Source: an uncultured Verrucomicrobiales bacterium (GTDB lineage: Bacteria; Verrucomicrobiota; Verrucomicrobiia; Verrucomicrobiales; Akkermansiaceae). Taken from it: a stretch of DNA of 43,434 nucleotides. Shown here piece after piece: positions 7,305 through 15,531 of this stretch. The stretch's first letter is position 1. Every line of letters begins with the position of its first letter. The stretch covers positions 1 to 43,434 of the forward strand of contig CALFVF010000035.1 of assembly GCA_937928735.1 (NCBI GenBank), given 5' to 3'. The notes beneath the pieces were generated by a model. The model searched no databases. It saw only the letters and a program-made list of their open reading frames with translations, and was not told the origin of the DNA. Both the position numbers and the translations under genes were made by a program.

Positions 7305-7333
7305 TTTAACTTTATCATGTGTTAGCTTAATTA
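7305..7333 (+). promoter_or_regulatory. Possible promoter of the island regulator
   Basis: TTTAAC (7305-7310) and TAATTA (7328-7333) are 17 bp apart in an A+T-rich divergent region, about 30 bp upstream of the first operator palindrome. The match to a sigma-70 consensus is modest. Confidence 0.3.
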
Positions 7334-7361
7334 GGAAAGAACTAAACAACTGGGAGAAGTA

Positions 7362-7397
7362 ATGACCATTTATGGTCATGCATCAATAAAGAAGTGA
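7362..7397 (+). CDS. Possible 11-residue leader peptide
   Basis: ATG at 7362 follows GGGAGAAGTA, the best ribosome-binding sequence in this part of the island. It encodes MTIYGHASIKK and stops at TGA 7395-7397, overlapping a GTG at 7394 that opens the regulator frame. The first operator palindrome lies inside it. It may couple translation or be chance; the first codons are duplicated at 7394 because the operator itself is duplicated. Confidence 0.3.
   Translation: MTIYGHASIKK
7363..7378. promoter_or_regulatory. Operator palindrome 1 of the XRE regulator
   Basis: TGACCATTTATGGTCA is a perfect 7-bp inverted repeat around a 2-bp centre. A second copy lies at 7395-7410, exactly 32 bp downstream (about three helical turns), which would place two repressor dimers on the same DNA face. 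Both sit just upstream of the regulator start, which suggests autoregulation. Confidence 0.65.
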
Positions 7398-7410
7398 CCA
7401 TTTATGGTCT
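7395..7410. promoter_or_regulatory. Operator palindrome 2 of the XRE regulator
   Basis: TGACCATTTATGGTCT repeats operator 1 with one change at the last base. It ends 4 bases before the likely ATG of the regulator, so bound protein would block transcription or the start region. Confidence 0.6.
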
Positions 7411-7414
7411 TTCC

Positions 7415-7639
7415 ATGAAAGTTGATTCAGCTCAAGTAACAGTAAGGGAATTGTGTAGAGAGCTTGTTGAAGAAAGGTTGCGCCAAGGATTATCGCAGCA
7501 AAAGCTGGCCGAAATGGCCGATCTTAGCCGAACTGGGTTACGACATATCGAAAGTCTAGAGACAAATCCAACTCTCTATTCTTTGTTGAAACTCGCAAAA
7601 GCTCTAAATGTTTCTTTGCCGCGGTTACTTTCTGAATAA
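7415..7639 (+). CDS. XRE (Cro/CI-type) transcriptional regulator
   Basis: This is a 74-aa protein from ATG 7415 (81 aa if the GTG at 7394 is used). It is a single helix-turn-helix domain: LVEERLRQGLSQQKLAEMAD, then LSRTGLRHIES and a final helix SLLKLAKALNVSLPRLLSE. No other domain is present, so it resembles small phage or island repressors that hold lytic or excision functions in check. Two palindromes upstream (7363-7378 and 7395-7410) are its probable operators. I prefer ATG 7415 because the GTG lies within the second operator, and the HTH is intact either way. Confidence 0.8.
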   Translation: MKVDSAQVTVRELCRELVEERLRQGLSQQKLAEMADLSRTGLRHIESLETNPTLYSLLKLAKALNVSLPRLLSE

Positions 7640-7678
7640 ATGTAGGATGCGGCTGAATCTCATTAGGGTTTTATTTTC

Positions 7679-7692
7679 CGCCCCTTGGGGCG
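7679..7692 (+). terminator. GC hairpin after the XRE regulator
   Basis: CGCCCC and GGGGCG form a 6-bp perfect stem with a 2-base gap. It lies 39 bp past the stop. The absence of a following T-run makes the terminator reading uncertain. Confidence 0.3.
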
Positions 7693-7782
7693 TACAATGT
7701 ATGAATGATCCAATTCATAAATAAACTCCTAAGGTCTAGCTAGAAACTTTGTCGTTCTGATCCTTAGATTTGTTTAGAAATT

Positions 7783-7803
7783 TTCGTGCAACAGTTCGTG
7801 CAA
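7783..7803 (+). repeat. Paired TTCGTGCAA repeat, right copy
   Basis: TTCGTGCAA at 7783-7791 and 7795-7803 is spaced and oriented exactly as at the left end (316-336), about 60 bp inside attR. It is a candidate arm-type integrase site. Confidence 0.55.
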
Positions 7804-7861
7804 TAGATCTTGTTAAAACCTGCATTTGGGTGCAATTCCTTGCATTTTGAGAACCTGCCCC

Positions 7862-7985
<124 letters not shown>

Positions 7986-8413
7986 ATTTTATTGGCTTTG
8001 CGAGTCTCTCTAGAGGCTGCTCAGCGCTGCGGCGGAAGTTATGCGGCGTTGATTCATTGTACAAGATCTTTTTTGTAAAAGTTCCAACAATTCTGTAAAT
8101 AGAGAGTTCTGAGGGTTCTTTTGGGTGTCGTTGTCGAGAAAAGTAGGGTACGTAAGAGTGGAGTGGCTATGGTATTCTGGATAACATGAGTGTATTATTG
8201 TGTTTCTAAGATGTATCTTTTTGTTTTTTTTGAGCTCTAGAGGTATTGTGAAGTGGATTGTTGTGTTCTTTGAGATCGATAAAATAGCGTTAGAATAGCC
8301 TTTGTGTTTATCTTGTATGTACAAAGTGCTTGCATTGTGTGCAAAAAGGGTGAAAATAATAGAAATTAGAGTTTTCAGATGAAACAATAGTCAGATAGCT
8401 TTTCCCTACGATT
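7986..8413. other. Intergenic region between tRNA-fMet and prepilin cluster
   Basis: This stretch is A+T-rich with no convincing gene. It should contain the minus-strand tRNA promoter (within about 7990-8070) and the plus-strand promoter of the prepilin cluster. One weak candidate for the latter is TTGTGT (8335-8340) and TAATAG (8357-8362), 16 bp apart. A 125-codon minus-strand frame here is rejected (see rejected items). Confidence 0.4.
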
Positions 8414-9187
8414 ATGAGAAATAGGACATTACAACAGTATATTGACCATGAAAAAACGGCTAAAAGAGCGGTCGTACTTCTTGGGCAGGATACACACAAG
8501 CAGTGTGACTACCGCCCAGCAAGTCGTTTGCGTGGTGCCCTGAGAAAAGGATTCACACTAGTGGAGATGATTGTTGTGATGGCTATTATTGGAGTGATCA
8601 TCGGTGTTGGGGCTTCTGGTATGAAGGGGCTAACGGAGGCGAAGGGTGTTTCATCAGGTGTTTCAATTGCAGATTCTATTTTTAGTGAGGCTCGTTCGTC
8701 TGCGATTGGTAATGGTTTAAGTACTAGGGTAGCATTTTTATCGGATTCCTCAGTGAAAGGAAAAGATGAGGAGAAGTATTTGCGTCTCATTGTTGTTTTT
8801 CAGCGAAATATTGAGAATGAGCGCTGGGAGCCAACGGGCCGCGGTCTGAGCTTACCAGGGAAGACCTTCTATGATGAGGTTGCGAGTGTTTCTAGCGGGA
8901 CAGATACTATGGATTTCCCGGGATTAGGTCCCAGTTCATGTCATTTTTATGAATTTAATTCCCAGGGGCTTATTGTGAACTTTGGTGGTAGCACTGGGGA
9001 TAGCACGGAGGTGATTTCTTGTATTATTGGCGCCGGGACAGCTGTTGCTGGTTCTGAGAGAAAGATCAACGTGAATGAAAAAGATAGAGGAGGATTTGTG
9101 GTTCGTAAGAATGGTCGTCGTTCTCTCTATCGTGATATTTCTCAGATGCCAAATCGATCTGCATCAGGTCAGACCAGTTTAAATTAA
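8414..9187 (+). CDS. Prepilin-like protein (GspH/FimT type; Verru_Chthon cassette D-like)
   Basis: This is a 257-aa secreted pseudopilin candidate. Residues 45-70 carry a class III signal: KGFTLVEMIVVM followed by about 20 hydrophobic residues, which prepilin peptidase would cut after Gly and methylate at Phe. The rest is a soluble pilin-like domain (SIADSIFSEARSSAIGNG is typical of GspH/FimT). It is the first of three adjacent prepilin-like genes, an arrangement seen in Verrucomicrobia as the Verru_Chthon cassette. From this start the leader is unusually long (about 46 residues); TTG 8528 would give a 7-residue leader. Which start is used cannot be settled from sequence. Confidence 0.8.
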   Translation: MRNRTLQQYIDHEKTAKRAVVLLGQDTHKQCDYRPASRLRGALRKGFTLVEMIVVMAIIGVIIGVGASGMKGLTEAKGVSSGVSIADSIFSEARSSAIGNGLSTRVAFLSDSSVKGKDEEKYLRLIVVFQRNIENERWEPTGRGLSLPGKTFYDEVASVSSGTDTMDFPGLGPSSCHFYEFNSQGLIVNFGGSTGDSTEVISCIIGAGTAVAGSERKINVNEKDRGGFVVRKNGRRSLYRDISQMPNRSASGQTSLN

Positions 9188-9204
9188 GACACGGGAAATA
9201 CGAA

Positions 9205-10032
9205 GTGATGAATAGGAAACAATTAGCCTCTAAAAGGCATTTTAGAAACGGATTTTCACTAGTTGAGGTCTCTATAGCAATGGCTGTGGTAGCAATCATG
9301 CTGACTTCATTTGTCGCAGTCTTTGGCCCTGCCCAGCGCAATATCACGCGCTCGCTCAATGAGAAGAATCTGAGTCGTCTCTCAGACGGATTTGAGTATG
9401 AGCTCTCTGTGCTTAGAAGTGGAGAGGAAGAGGAGTTTTCGACAGCTTTTGATAAGGCTTTTGAGATTATCCGCGATTATTCGACAGATCTTGGTGGTGG
9501 TGCTCAATGTGTTATCCTATACGAGTACAAGGGGTCTCTTTCTGTTGCTCCTCGTTCGAGAGAAGAAAACGCAGCATTGTCTCCTGCTTTGGATGGTTCA
9601 TTAGTGCCATTTGTGGTAGATAGCTCAAATCGAGATCGATCAGTTTCTGGACGTGATTTCACGATGCAGACGGCAGTGCGTATCGTGGGCAACGGGCAGG
9701 ATACAGAAATTGCTGAGGAGCTTAATTTGACTTCTATCGGAGAAGGTTCTGTGTATCTGGTGAGAATGCGCCAGCTTGTAGATAATGGGGGTGGGGAACT
9801 CACTCTCGGGAACTATGGGGAAATCATAAATCCACCCTCACTAGATCCTGATGATACAGCGGCGGGTCAGACTGTGACATCTGCAGACCAGTATACGGGC
9901 TCATACATAGCCTTCCAGGCGGAGTTTTTTAAACTAAAGAGTTCTGCGTTTAATTATATAGTGAATGGAAACTGGGATATTGAGGATCTTGGTAAGCCTT
10001 TTGTGACTAAGAATTTAGCGGTACGTCGATAA
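9205..10032 (+). CDS. Prepilin-like protein (Verru_Chthon cassette B-like)
   Basis: This is a 275-aa protein with a prepilin N-terminus: a 15-residue basic leader ending in Gly, then FSLVEVSIAMAVVAIMLTSF with Glu at position +5. The remainder is a soluble acidic domain of about 230 residues without a further membrane segment. Cassette B members resemble GspI/PilV minor pseudopilins. It begins 17 bp after the preceding gene and ends 12 bp before the next, so the three are one transcription unit. Exact substrate or fibre is unknown. Confidence 0.8.
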   Translation: MMNRKQLASKRHFRNGFSLVEVSIAMAVVAIMLTSFVAVFGPAQRNITRSLNEKNLSRLSDGFEYELSVLRSGEEEEFSTAFDKAFEIIRDYSTDLGGGAQCVILYEYKGSLSVAPRSREENAALSPALDGSLVPFVVDSSNRDRSVSGRDFTMQTAVRIVGNGQDTEIAEELNLTSIGEGSVYLVRMRQLVDNGGGELTLGNYGEIINPPSLDPDDTAAGQTVTSADQYTGSYIAFQAEFFKLKSSAFNYIVNGNWDIEDLGKPFVTKNLAVRR

Positions 10033-10044
10033 CTAGTGGTGATA

Positions 10045-11010
10045 ATGAGTGATTTAAAACGTAAAAATAAAATGAAGCGTAAAGGATTTACACTACTAGA
10101 ACTCATGGTTGCAATGACTGTGACGACTTTCTTAGTTGGTAGTTTGATGGTGATTGTGAGAATGTCAGTGGAGTCACTGGGCTCTGTGAGAGAGAAGACC
10201 AGAGTGACTCGTCAGGCCAAGGATGTGCTTGACACAATGGCACTTGATTTTGAGTCAATTGTGGTAGGTACGAGCCCTGGCACGGAGTGGGGATTTTTTC
10301 GCCAAGACCCCGAAGGGTCTAGCTTTGGGCCAAATCCATCTGGTGAGACACTAGAGATTGCGAATTCATCAGAACTTGTCTTTTTTACAGCGGCGACAGA
10401 TCGCTATGATGGGGCTTCTGCGGATGATCCAAAAAATGTGGGAGGTGATGTTTCTTGTGTGGGCTACAGACTCATTTACAAGGATCCGATTACAGGGGAG
10501 AGTGGCAATGCTTCGCCTCATTCCGTGTTTTCGCTCTACAGACAGCGTATTGACCCTGATGAGACCTTTGATAATTTACTCGCACAAGAGGACTTAGAAG
10601 CTGCTTATGATAACTCATACGCTCAGTCTAGTGTAGATGCACAGAATTTCTTAGCTGAGAATATTTACGAGCTCAGTGTCACATTTCTAGTGGATGTGAT
10701 AGATGCAACAACAGGAGTGACGAGCCGTAGGCGTGTCTCTGTAGTCTCTCAAAACAGTATAGAATCATGGAATACCGGAGCTTACAGTAGCTTATCTATC
10801 ACGGGTGATGGCCTGATTGCAATAGACACTTCAGGGGCTGAGGATGAGGAGATTCGTGATGGTTCTATTTTTGGAGTGGAGTTAGGGATTACTGTTCTCA
10901 CTGATAAGGGGATGGGGATTATTAAAGCCAGACCAGTCGAGCAGCATGAGTTTCTTAAGGAATATGGTCGCCAGTACAGTAAGACGATTATTCTCCCAAA
11001 AATTAACTAA
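10045..11010 (+). CDS. Prepilin-like protein (GspJ/PilW type; Verru_Chthon cassette C-like)
   Basis: This is a 321-aa prepilin from ATG 10045; a GTG at 10036 would add three residues. The leader is short and basic (SDLKRKNKMKRKG), followed by FTLLELMVAMTVTTFLVGSL. The downstream domain (AKDVLDTMALDFESIV, then repeated Ser/Asp-rich strands) is like the J-type minor pseudopilin or cassette C. Its stop overlaps the start of the S4 gene by one base (TAATG). The large cassette A protein normally found with B-D is not in this window. Confidence 0.75.
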   Translation: MSDLKRKNKMKRKGFTLLELMVAMTVTTFLVGSLMVIVRMSVESLGSVREKTRVTRQAKDVLDTMALDFESIVVGTSPGTEWGFFRQDPEGSSFGPNPSGETLEIANSSELVFFTAATDRYDGASADDPKNVGGDVSCVGYRLIYKDPITGESGNASPHSVFSLYRQRIDPDETFDNLLAQEDLEAAYDNSYAQSSVDAQNFLAENIYELSVTFLVDVIDATTGVTSRRRVSVVSQNSIESWNTGAYSSLSITGDGLIAIDTSGAEDEEIRDGSIFGVELGITVLTDKGMGIIKARPVEQHEFLKEYGRQYSKTIILPKIN

Positions 11011-11222
11011 TGAAGACTTATTCTCTCGGAAAACAAGAATACGTTGAGCTTATAGCATTACTCCAACTCCTGAATGTCTGCGATTCGGGAGGTGAGGCTA
11101 AGCACCTAGTCAATGAAGGCGGAGTGCTTGTGGACGGTGAAACAGAAACTCGTAAACGCAGAAAATTAAGAATTGGTGCTAAGGTTCAAATTCAAGACCT
11201 TGTGATCCAAGTGGAGAAGTGA
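11010..11222 (+). CDS. Small S4-domain RNA-binding protein (YbcJ-like)
   Basis: This 70-aa protein is essentially one S4 fold: YVELIALLQLLNVCDSGGEA, then KHLVNEGGVLVDGETETRKR and KLRIGAKVQI. This is the YbcJ/RlbA-like family, thought to bind structured RNA, probably ribosomal. It starts within the stop of the prepilin gene, so translation is likely coupled although the functions look unrelated. Confidence 0.85.
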   Translation: MKTYSLGKQEYVELIALLQLLNVCDSGGEAKHLVNEGGVLVDGETETRKRRKLRIGAKVQIQDLVIQVEK

Positions 11223-11296
11223 GACTACTCTAGGTGATACTCTGTGAGGTCTTTGCTTGTCGTGCGCTAGGTTAAGGGTAAGTTCTCTTAAAAATT

Positions 11297-11860
11297 ATGC
11301 GTACACTACTACTTCTCGCAGTCTGTATCTTTTCGCTTACCAGTTGTCAGACCTTCTACACAACAGATAGTGCAGGAGTGGCTACAATTTCGCCAAATCA
11401 ATTTAAGTTGCCTCCAGAGATCGGAGTTCTTAAACGAGAGTATATCAACACCTTCGATGGGCGTGGTTACAATGTTGGAGCTGGATATAATTATTATTCA
11501 CCAACCCAAAAGACAGCTTTGACTGTTTTTGTTGTTTCGAGGGTGGATTCTAGATCGCCATCTTCTCAAGAGCAGCAGCAATATTTTAATGCATCTCGAT
11601 ATGAGGTTTTTTCGCTACATAAAAACTCTAAGGAGATAAGGCAGGCGTCGATGAAAGGGCATAATTCGAGCGGGAAGTTTAGTGAGTTTCGTTACAATAG
11701 TGTGTTTGCAAGAACGCCTCAAGAAGTGGCTTCTTTTTTAGCTGTGTTTCGAGATGGAAATCGACTTGTTAAATACCGAATCACAGGACCAGTTTCTGAT
11801 CGAGATGTGATCTACTCAAACTTAACTGAAGCAGTGCAGACCCTCACAAAAATTAACTAA
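11297..11860 (+). CDS. Hypothetical lipoprotein
   Basis: This is a 187-aa exported protein. The N-terminus MRTLLLLAVCIFSLTSC has a lipobox LTSC, so Cys17 would be lipidated and the protein anchored in a membrane of the cell envelope. The mature part is polar, with many Tyr/Asn/Gln and no recognised domain. It lies 74 bp after the S4 gene, same strand, and precedes the structured intergenic region at 11883-11967. Confidence 0.7.
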   Translation: MRTLLLLAVCIFSLTSCQTFYTTDSAGVATISPNQFKLPPEIGVLKREYINTFDGRGYNVGAGYNYYSPTQKTALTVFVVSRVDSRSPSSQEQQQYFNASRYEVFSLHKNSKEIRQASMKGHNSSGKFSEFRYNSVFARTPQEVASFLAVFRDGNRLVKYRITGPVSDRDVIYSNLTEAVQTLTKIN

Positions 11861-12270
11861 GAAAATAAGGCAGCGTACACCAATCCACTACACGCTAAGT
11901 AGTTTAGTTTTATGGTTATTCTAACCTTCATTAACCCCTTCGTTGAAGACCGTCCCTTGTAGTGGATGGGTGGCTTTTGGCGTTAGTTAGCCTATGCATG
12001 TGAATCCCCAGCCGCTACAAATTGTGATTTTCTTCATTCTTTATCTTCTCTACAGAATATTGAGTCCGATTCTTTGATGGTGTTTTGAGAGGGGGCTTGT
12101 TCAAGCGTTCTAAAAGGCGTGATGACTCGATAGGTGAATCATATTCGCTGGATGACCGGAAGGATTAGAAAGTCTCAGAATCGTAGCTACGGCGGTGTTT
12201 TTTTGTGAACTTTAGTAAATTTTTCACAGTGAGGGTTGCCAAGCGGATGCGCTGAGGTTAAGGAGTAGGC
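11861..12270. other. Intergenic region with a possible structured RNA
   Basis: No gene was found in these 410 bp. The left part (11883-11967) folds into a closed three-stem layout described separately. The right part leads into a good ribosome-binding sequence, AAGGAG (12259-12264), before the YlbF-family gene at 12271. A weak promoter may lie near TTGCCA (12236-12241). Confidence 0.4.
11883..11967. ncRNA. Candidate structured RNA element
   Basis: ATCCACTACA (11883-11892) pairs perfectly with TGTAGTGGAT (11958-11967). Inside are GGTTA-TTC-TAACC (11914-11926) and CTTCA with TGAAG (about 11926-11949). Together they make a multi-branched fold about 85 nt long. It could be a small RNA, a leader element or a DNA palindrome. 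I do not recognise the family, and the strand cannot be told. Confidence 0.3.
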
Positions 12271-12708
12271 ATGAGTATTATTGCCGATGATTCTTCCGTA
12301 ATGGTTAAGACAAGAGAGCTTTGTGAAACCATTCTTTCTGATTCTGAATTCACATCCATGAAGGATAAGATGGAGAATTTCTATGGGAATGAAGAAGCCT
12401 GTCTTCAGTTTCAATCTCTCCAAGAATTAGGAGATGGATTAAACCAGAAGCAACAAGCAGGTGTTCAGCTGGGAGAAGCAGAAATTAAAGAGTTTGATGA
12501 CCGTAAATCCGAGTTATTTAAAAATGCCGTTGTGACAGAGTTTCTTCAGGCTCAGCAGGAGTTACAGGTGCTTCAGCAGTCTGTTTCTAAATATGTAGGC
12601 ATGACTCTCGAGCTTGGACGCATTCCTACGGAGGAAGACTTCGCAGCAGCAGCACAGGGCGGCGGAGGTTGCTGTGGTGGCGGCGGAGGTGGTGGCTGTG
12701 GCTGCTAA
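12271..12708 (+). CDS. YlbF/YmcA-family protein with Gly/Cys C-terminal tail
   Basis: This 145-aa all-helical protein fits the YlbF/YmcA (RicF/RicA) family: helices at about 8-60 and 68-112 with LGEAEIKEFDDRKSELFKNA in the middle. In Bacillus these proteins form a complex that carries Fe-S clusters and influences RNA processing and development. The last 16 residues are only Gly and Cys, with Cys at 134, 135, 143 and 145, a plausible metal or Fe-S ligand set. The start is supported by AAGGAG six bases upstream. Partner proteins (YaaT type) are not visible here. The family call is fairly good; function in this phylum is unknown. Confidence 0.75.
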   Translation: MSIIADDSSVMVKTRELCETILSDSEFTSMKDKMENFYGNEEACLQFQSLQELGDGLNQKQQAGVQLGEAEIKEFDDRKSELFKNAVVTEFLQAQQELQVLQQSVSKYVGMTLELGRIPTEEDFAAAAQGGGGCCGGGGGGGCGC

Positions 12709-12779
12709 TGAGTGTAGAGATTCTCCTGCCTAATATAAATTCGACTTTTTCCACAGACTCTATTTGATTTAACTTCTGA

Positions 12780-14495
12780 ATGAGTGATCTGAGCGGCGAG
12801 GCAAATTATGTGACTAGGCTATCTGATTGGGTAGCCAAACAAGGCCTTTTCTTTCAGTTGACTCACGGAAGCGCTGTGGGCGGTCTTGGGCGAGCGATAT
12901 TGTCACTGCTGATTCGTGGTGCTATTTTGTTACTCGTGTTAGGCTTGGGAACATGGTTTTACCTGCATAGCTTAGCGACTCGTTCATCGTATAGTGATAA
13001 GTTGGCCGCCGTTATAGAGGAGAGGCTAGGGACTGAGAATACAGAGCTCAATGGGGTGACGCGTGGAAGTGAAGGGGCTTTTGCGAATATTATAGAAATT
13101 GGTGAAATAAAAATGGATGCGGGAGCATTCACTGTATTTGAGCCAAGAGAGGATCAATCTGCTAGTGGGCGCGAGCAACTTGATCTTGAGCTAACATCGG
13201 CCGTTTTATCGCCAGTGGGGGTGACGGATGGAATCTGGACACCATGGCGTGTTGAAGAAATTTCAGCAGACTCTCTTTCTGCAAAAATTAAGCTAGGCGG
13301 GGAGAATGAGCAAGACGCTCTCCGCAGTCATGCTTGGATGTTTGATTCGATTGAGAACTCGCCACTACGTCGTCTGTATGTGGCAAAGACGAACTTAAGC
13401 TGGGGGTATGCTCCTCAAAACTTAGGTTTTCTGATGGGCTGCTCCCTCACTGGTATAGCCGAAGGTGAGGAATGGAATCTGACCTTGGCGGATGGGATGT
13501 TTCGCTACTTATGGCTGAGAGATGCGAAGCTGCTGAAGGCAGATGTGCGTGTCACGCGAGAGAAAATCACCATTACAGATGCATCCTTCATGATGGGCGA
13601 GGGGGCTGTTCATCTTGATGCTGAGATTCAGCTAGGTGAAGAGCCTAGCGTGGAAGGTACGATTCAATTTAAAACCATTCCTGCGAACCAAGCGCTGAAT
13701 TCTAAGTATAAGGCATACATGAATGGCACTGTCTCGGGTAGTGGAAAGTTCAGCGGAAGTCTGGTGGCTCTACGAGGTCTCAACTATGAACTAGATATCG
13801 AGCTAACAGATACGGACTCCTTTGAACTGACGGATAAGATTTCTGTTATTACAGCCCTTAGTGTTGTGGATGCTTCCGCTAACTATGAAAACTTATCGTT
13901 TAGTGAGGGGAGTTTCCATGTGTCTCATCTGCACGGTACGACGAAGTACAGTGAGATACGGATGCTCGCAGACAATGGGATAGTAGTGGTTGGTGATTTT
14001 CAGCTGCGAACTCCGGGAGAAGTTGAGCTGCAGCGAGATCTAAAAGGGGAAGATTCTTCAAACTACAAAAAGGAATTTGAGGCCGTCTTAAATCGTGAGC
14101 GAGTTCTGGCGCAAGAGGAAGAGGAGGAGAAAGTGCTTTCTTTTACAACAGACATCGTGGATGATTCTCTAGCAACTCAGCAGCGCCAGAAAAACTATTT
14201 TGAAGAACTTGGCGGAGAAGGAAGCACTCTTAAGCTTGAAGACCTAAGATCGAATACTTCCCAGATCAAACGAAAGTTTGCTGCTATTCGGCGCTTTGAG
14301 GGGGAGGTGAAAATTGGAGTGTCTGAAGCAGCATTCCAGCGCTCAGAGCGCTTGAGATTAACGTATCCCTTTGACCAAGAGTCGCAGAAGCACTGGGTGA
14401 TTGTCCCTCTCAGTGGAGCGATGAAAGATGTGAGTAAGGGGACCTCACAGGCACTCTATGAACTCGGCCGTCGAGTACGCTCAATTGATAAATAA
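12780..14495 (+). CDS. Large membrane-anchored protein, AsmA-like in outline
   Basis: This is a 571-aa protein with one transmembrane helix near the N-terminus (about residues 38-64, LSLLIRGAILLLVLGLGTWF). It is followed by a long, probably periplasmic, beta-rich region. Repeated amphipathic strands (for example VHLDAEIQLGEEPSVEGTIQ) recall AsmA/DUF3971-type proteins that bridge membranes or move lipids, but I cannot name a family with confidence. Near 420-470 there is a charged, coiled-coil-like stretch rich in Glu and Lys. It is 71 bp after the YlbF-family gene and convergent with yqgE. Confidence 0.5.
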   Translation: MSDLSGEANYVTRLSDWVAKQGLFFQLTHGSAVGGLGRAILSLLIRGAILLLVLGLGTWFYLHSLATRSSYSDKLAAVIEERLGTENTELNGVTRGSEGAFANIIEIGEIKMDAGAFTVFEPREDQSASGREQLDLELTSAVLSPVGVTDGIWTPWRVEEISADSLSAKIKLGGENEQDALRSHAWMFDSIENSPLRRLYVAKTNLSWGYAPQNLGFLMGCSLTGIAEGEEWNLTLADGMFRYLWLRDAKLLKADVRVTREKITITDASFMMGEGAVHLDAEIQLGEEPSVEGTIQFKTIPANQALNSKYKAYMNGTVSGSGKFSGSLVALRGLNYELDIELTDTDSFELTDKISVITALSVVDASANYENLSFSEGSFHVSHLHGTTKYSEIRMLADNGIVVVGDFQLRTPGEVELQRDLKGEDSSNYKKEFEAVLNRERVLAQEEEEEKVLSFTTDIVDDSLATQQRQKNYFEELGGEGSTLKLEDLRSNTSQIKRKFAAIRRFEGEVKIGVSEAAFQRSERLRLTYPFDQESQKHWVIVPLSGAMKDVSKGTSQALYELGRRVRSIDK

Positions 14496-14566
14496 GATTT
14501 TATTAGGTGGAACCCCGTCTGGACGAGTTTGTCTCCACTGTAGTTTCTAACAAAATTAGAGGGCTA

Positions 14567-15127
14567 CTAGTTCCACTCTGGATGAGAGGGGTGTTGGGCG
14601 ATCATTTGATGCAAGGCGGACTGCTCCATGAGTAGTTTCTTCCAGAGAGTCTGATTGAGTGGAGCTGTGAGAATAGTTTGGGATATGGGGAAGTGGAACC
14701 AAGATTCTTGCTGGATTTCATCTTCTAGCTGAAGTGGCTCCCAGCTTGCATAGCCAGCAGCGGCGATGAGTCTGCTCTCTGGAGTGAGGCCTGCGGCTTC
14801 TATTTGAGATTCTGTGAGCTCGCTCTCTAGCCGTATCGAACCGTCAGATCGCTGGAGTGCATGAAAGACGATGTGATCCATCTCCACTGGCCCGCCGATA
14901 TGAATAGGGAGCTCAGAGAGGTGAGATTCTTTGTGGTCATATAGGATCTCTCCCACTGACTGGTTGCTAGGTTGATTGATAATGAGTCCGAGAGCTCCTA
15001 GTTCCGGGCTATGTTCTTGGAGGTAAATGACAGTACGAAAGAACAGACCCGAATGCAGCTGGGGTGTGGCGATGAGAAGGCGACCAGCCAGTGATTGGGG
15101 AATGGTGGATGAAGTAGAGTCGACCAC
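14567..15127 (-). CDS. yqgE: YqgE/AlgH family protein
   Basis: This is a 186-aa DUF179 protein. It has the family's N-terminal AGRLLIATPQL, then LGLIINQPSNQSVGEIL, IHIGGPVEMDHIVFH and AAGYASWEPLQLEDEI. The family usually has a second GGP and a GW/GYxxW motif, both represented. Its cellular role is poorly defined, though AlgH was linked to alginate regulation in Pseudomonas. It starts with GTG at 15127. It is last in a minus-strand run (nrdR, ATP-cone-like, HIT, yqgE), with 56 bp to the HIT gene. Confidence 0.9.
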   Translation of the reverse strand: MVDSTSSTIPQSLAGRLLIATPQLHSGLFFRTVIYLQEHSPELGALGLIINQPSNQSVGEILYDHKESHLSELPIHIGGPVEMDHIVFHALQRSDGSIRLESELTESQIEAAGLTPESRLIAAAGYASWEPLQLEDEIQQESWFHFPISQTILTAPLNQTLWKKLLMEQSALHQMIAQHPSHPEWN

Positions 15128-15183
15128 GGTAAGAAAGAAATAGAAAAGCAGAGAATGAGTTAACAGAAAGATAGGTCAGAATC

Positions 15184-15531
<348 letters not shown>

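Larger units (their letters stand above)
7640..7861. other. Right end of island, non-coding
   Basis: No gene is visible. It contains a perfect CGCCCC-TT-GGGGCG hairpin (7679-7692) about 40 bp after the regulator stop, possibly its terminator although no T-run follows. It also contains the right TTCGTGCAA pair (7783-7803) and a run of TGCA-rich sequence (7821-7849) beside attR that may hold further recombination-protein sites. Confidence 0.5.

Noticed and set aside
8010..8387. A 125-codon minus-strand frame beside the tRNA
   Set aside because: It overlaps the expected tRNA promoter, is A+T-biased and low in complexity, and resembles no family.
12153..12168. GACCGGAAGGATTAG, reminiscent of the SRP RNA tip
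   Set aside because: The conserved flanking GGAAGNAGC pairing and stem are missing.
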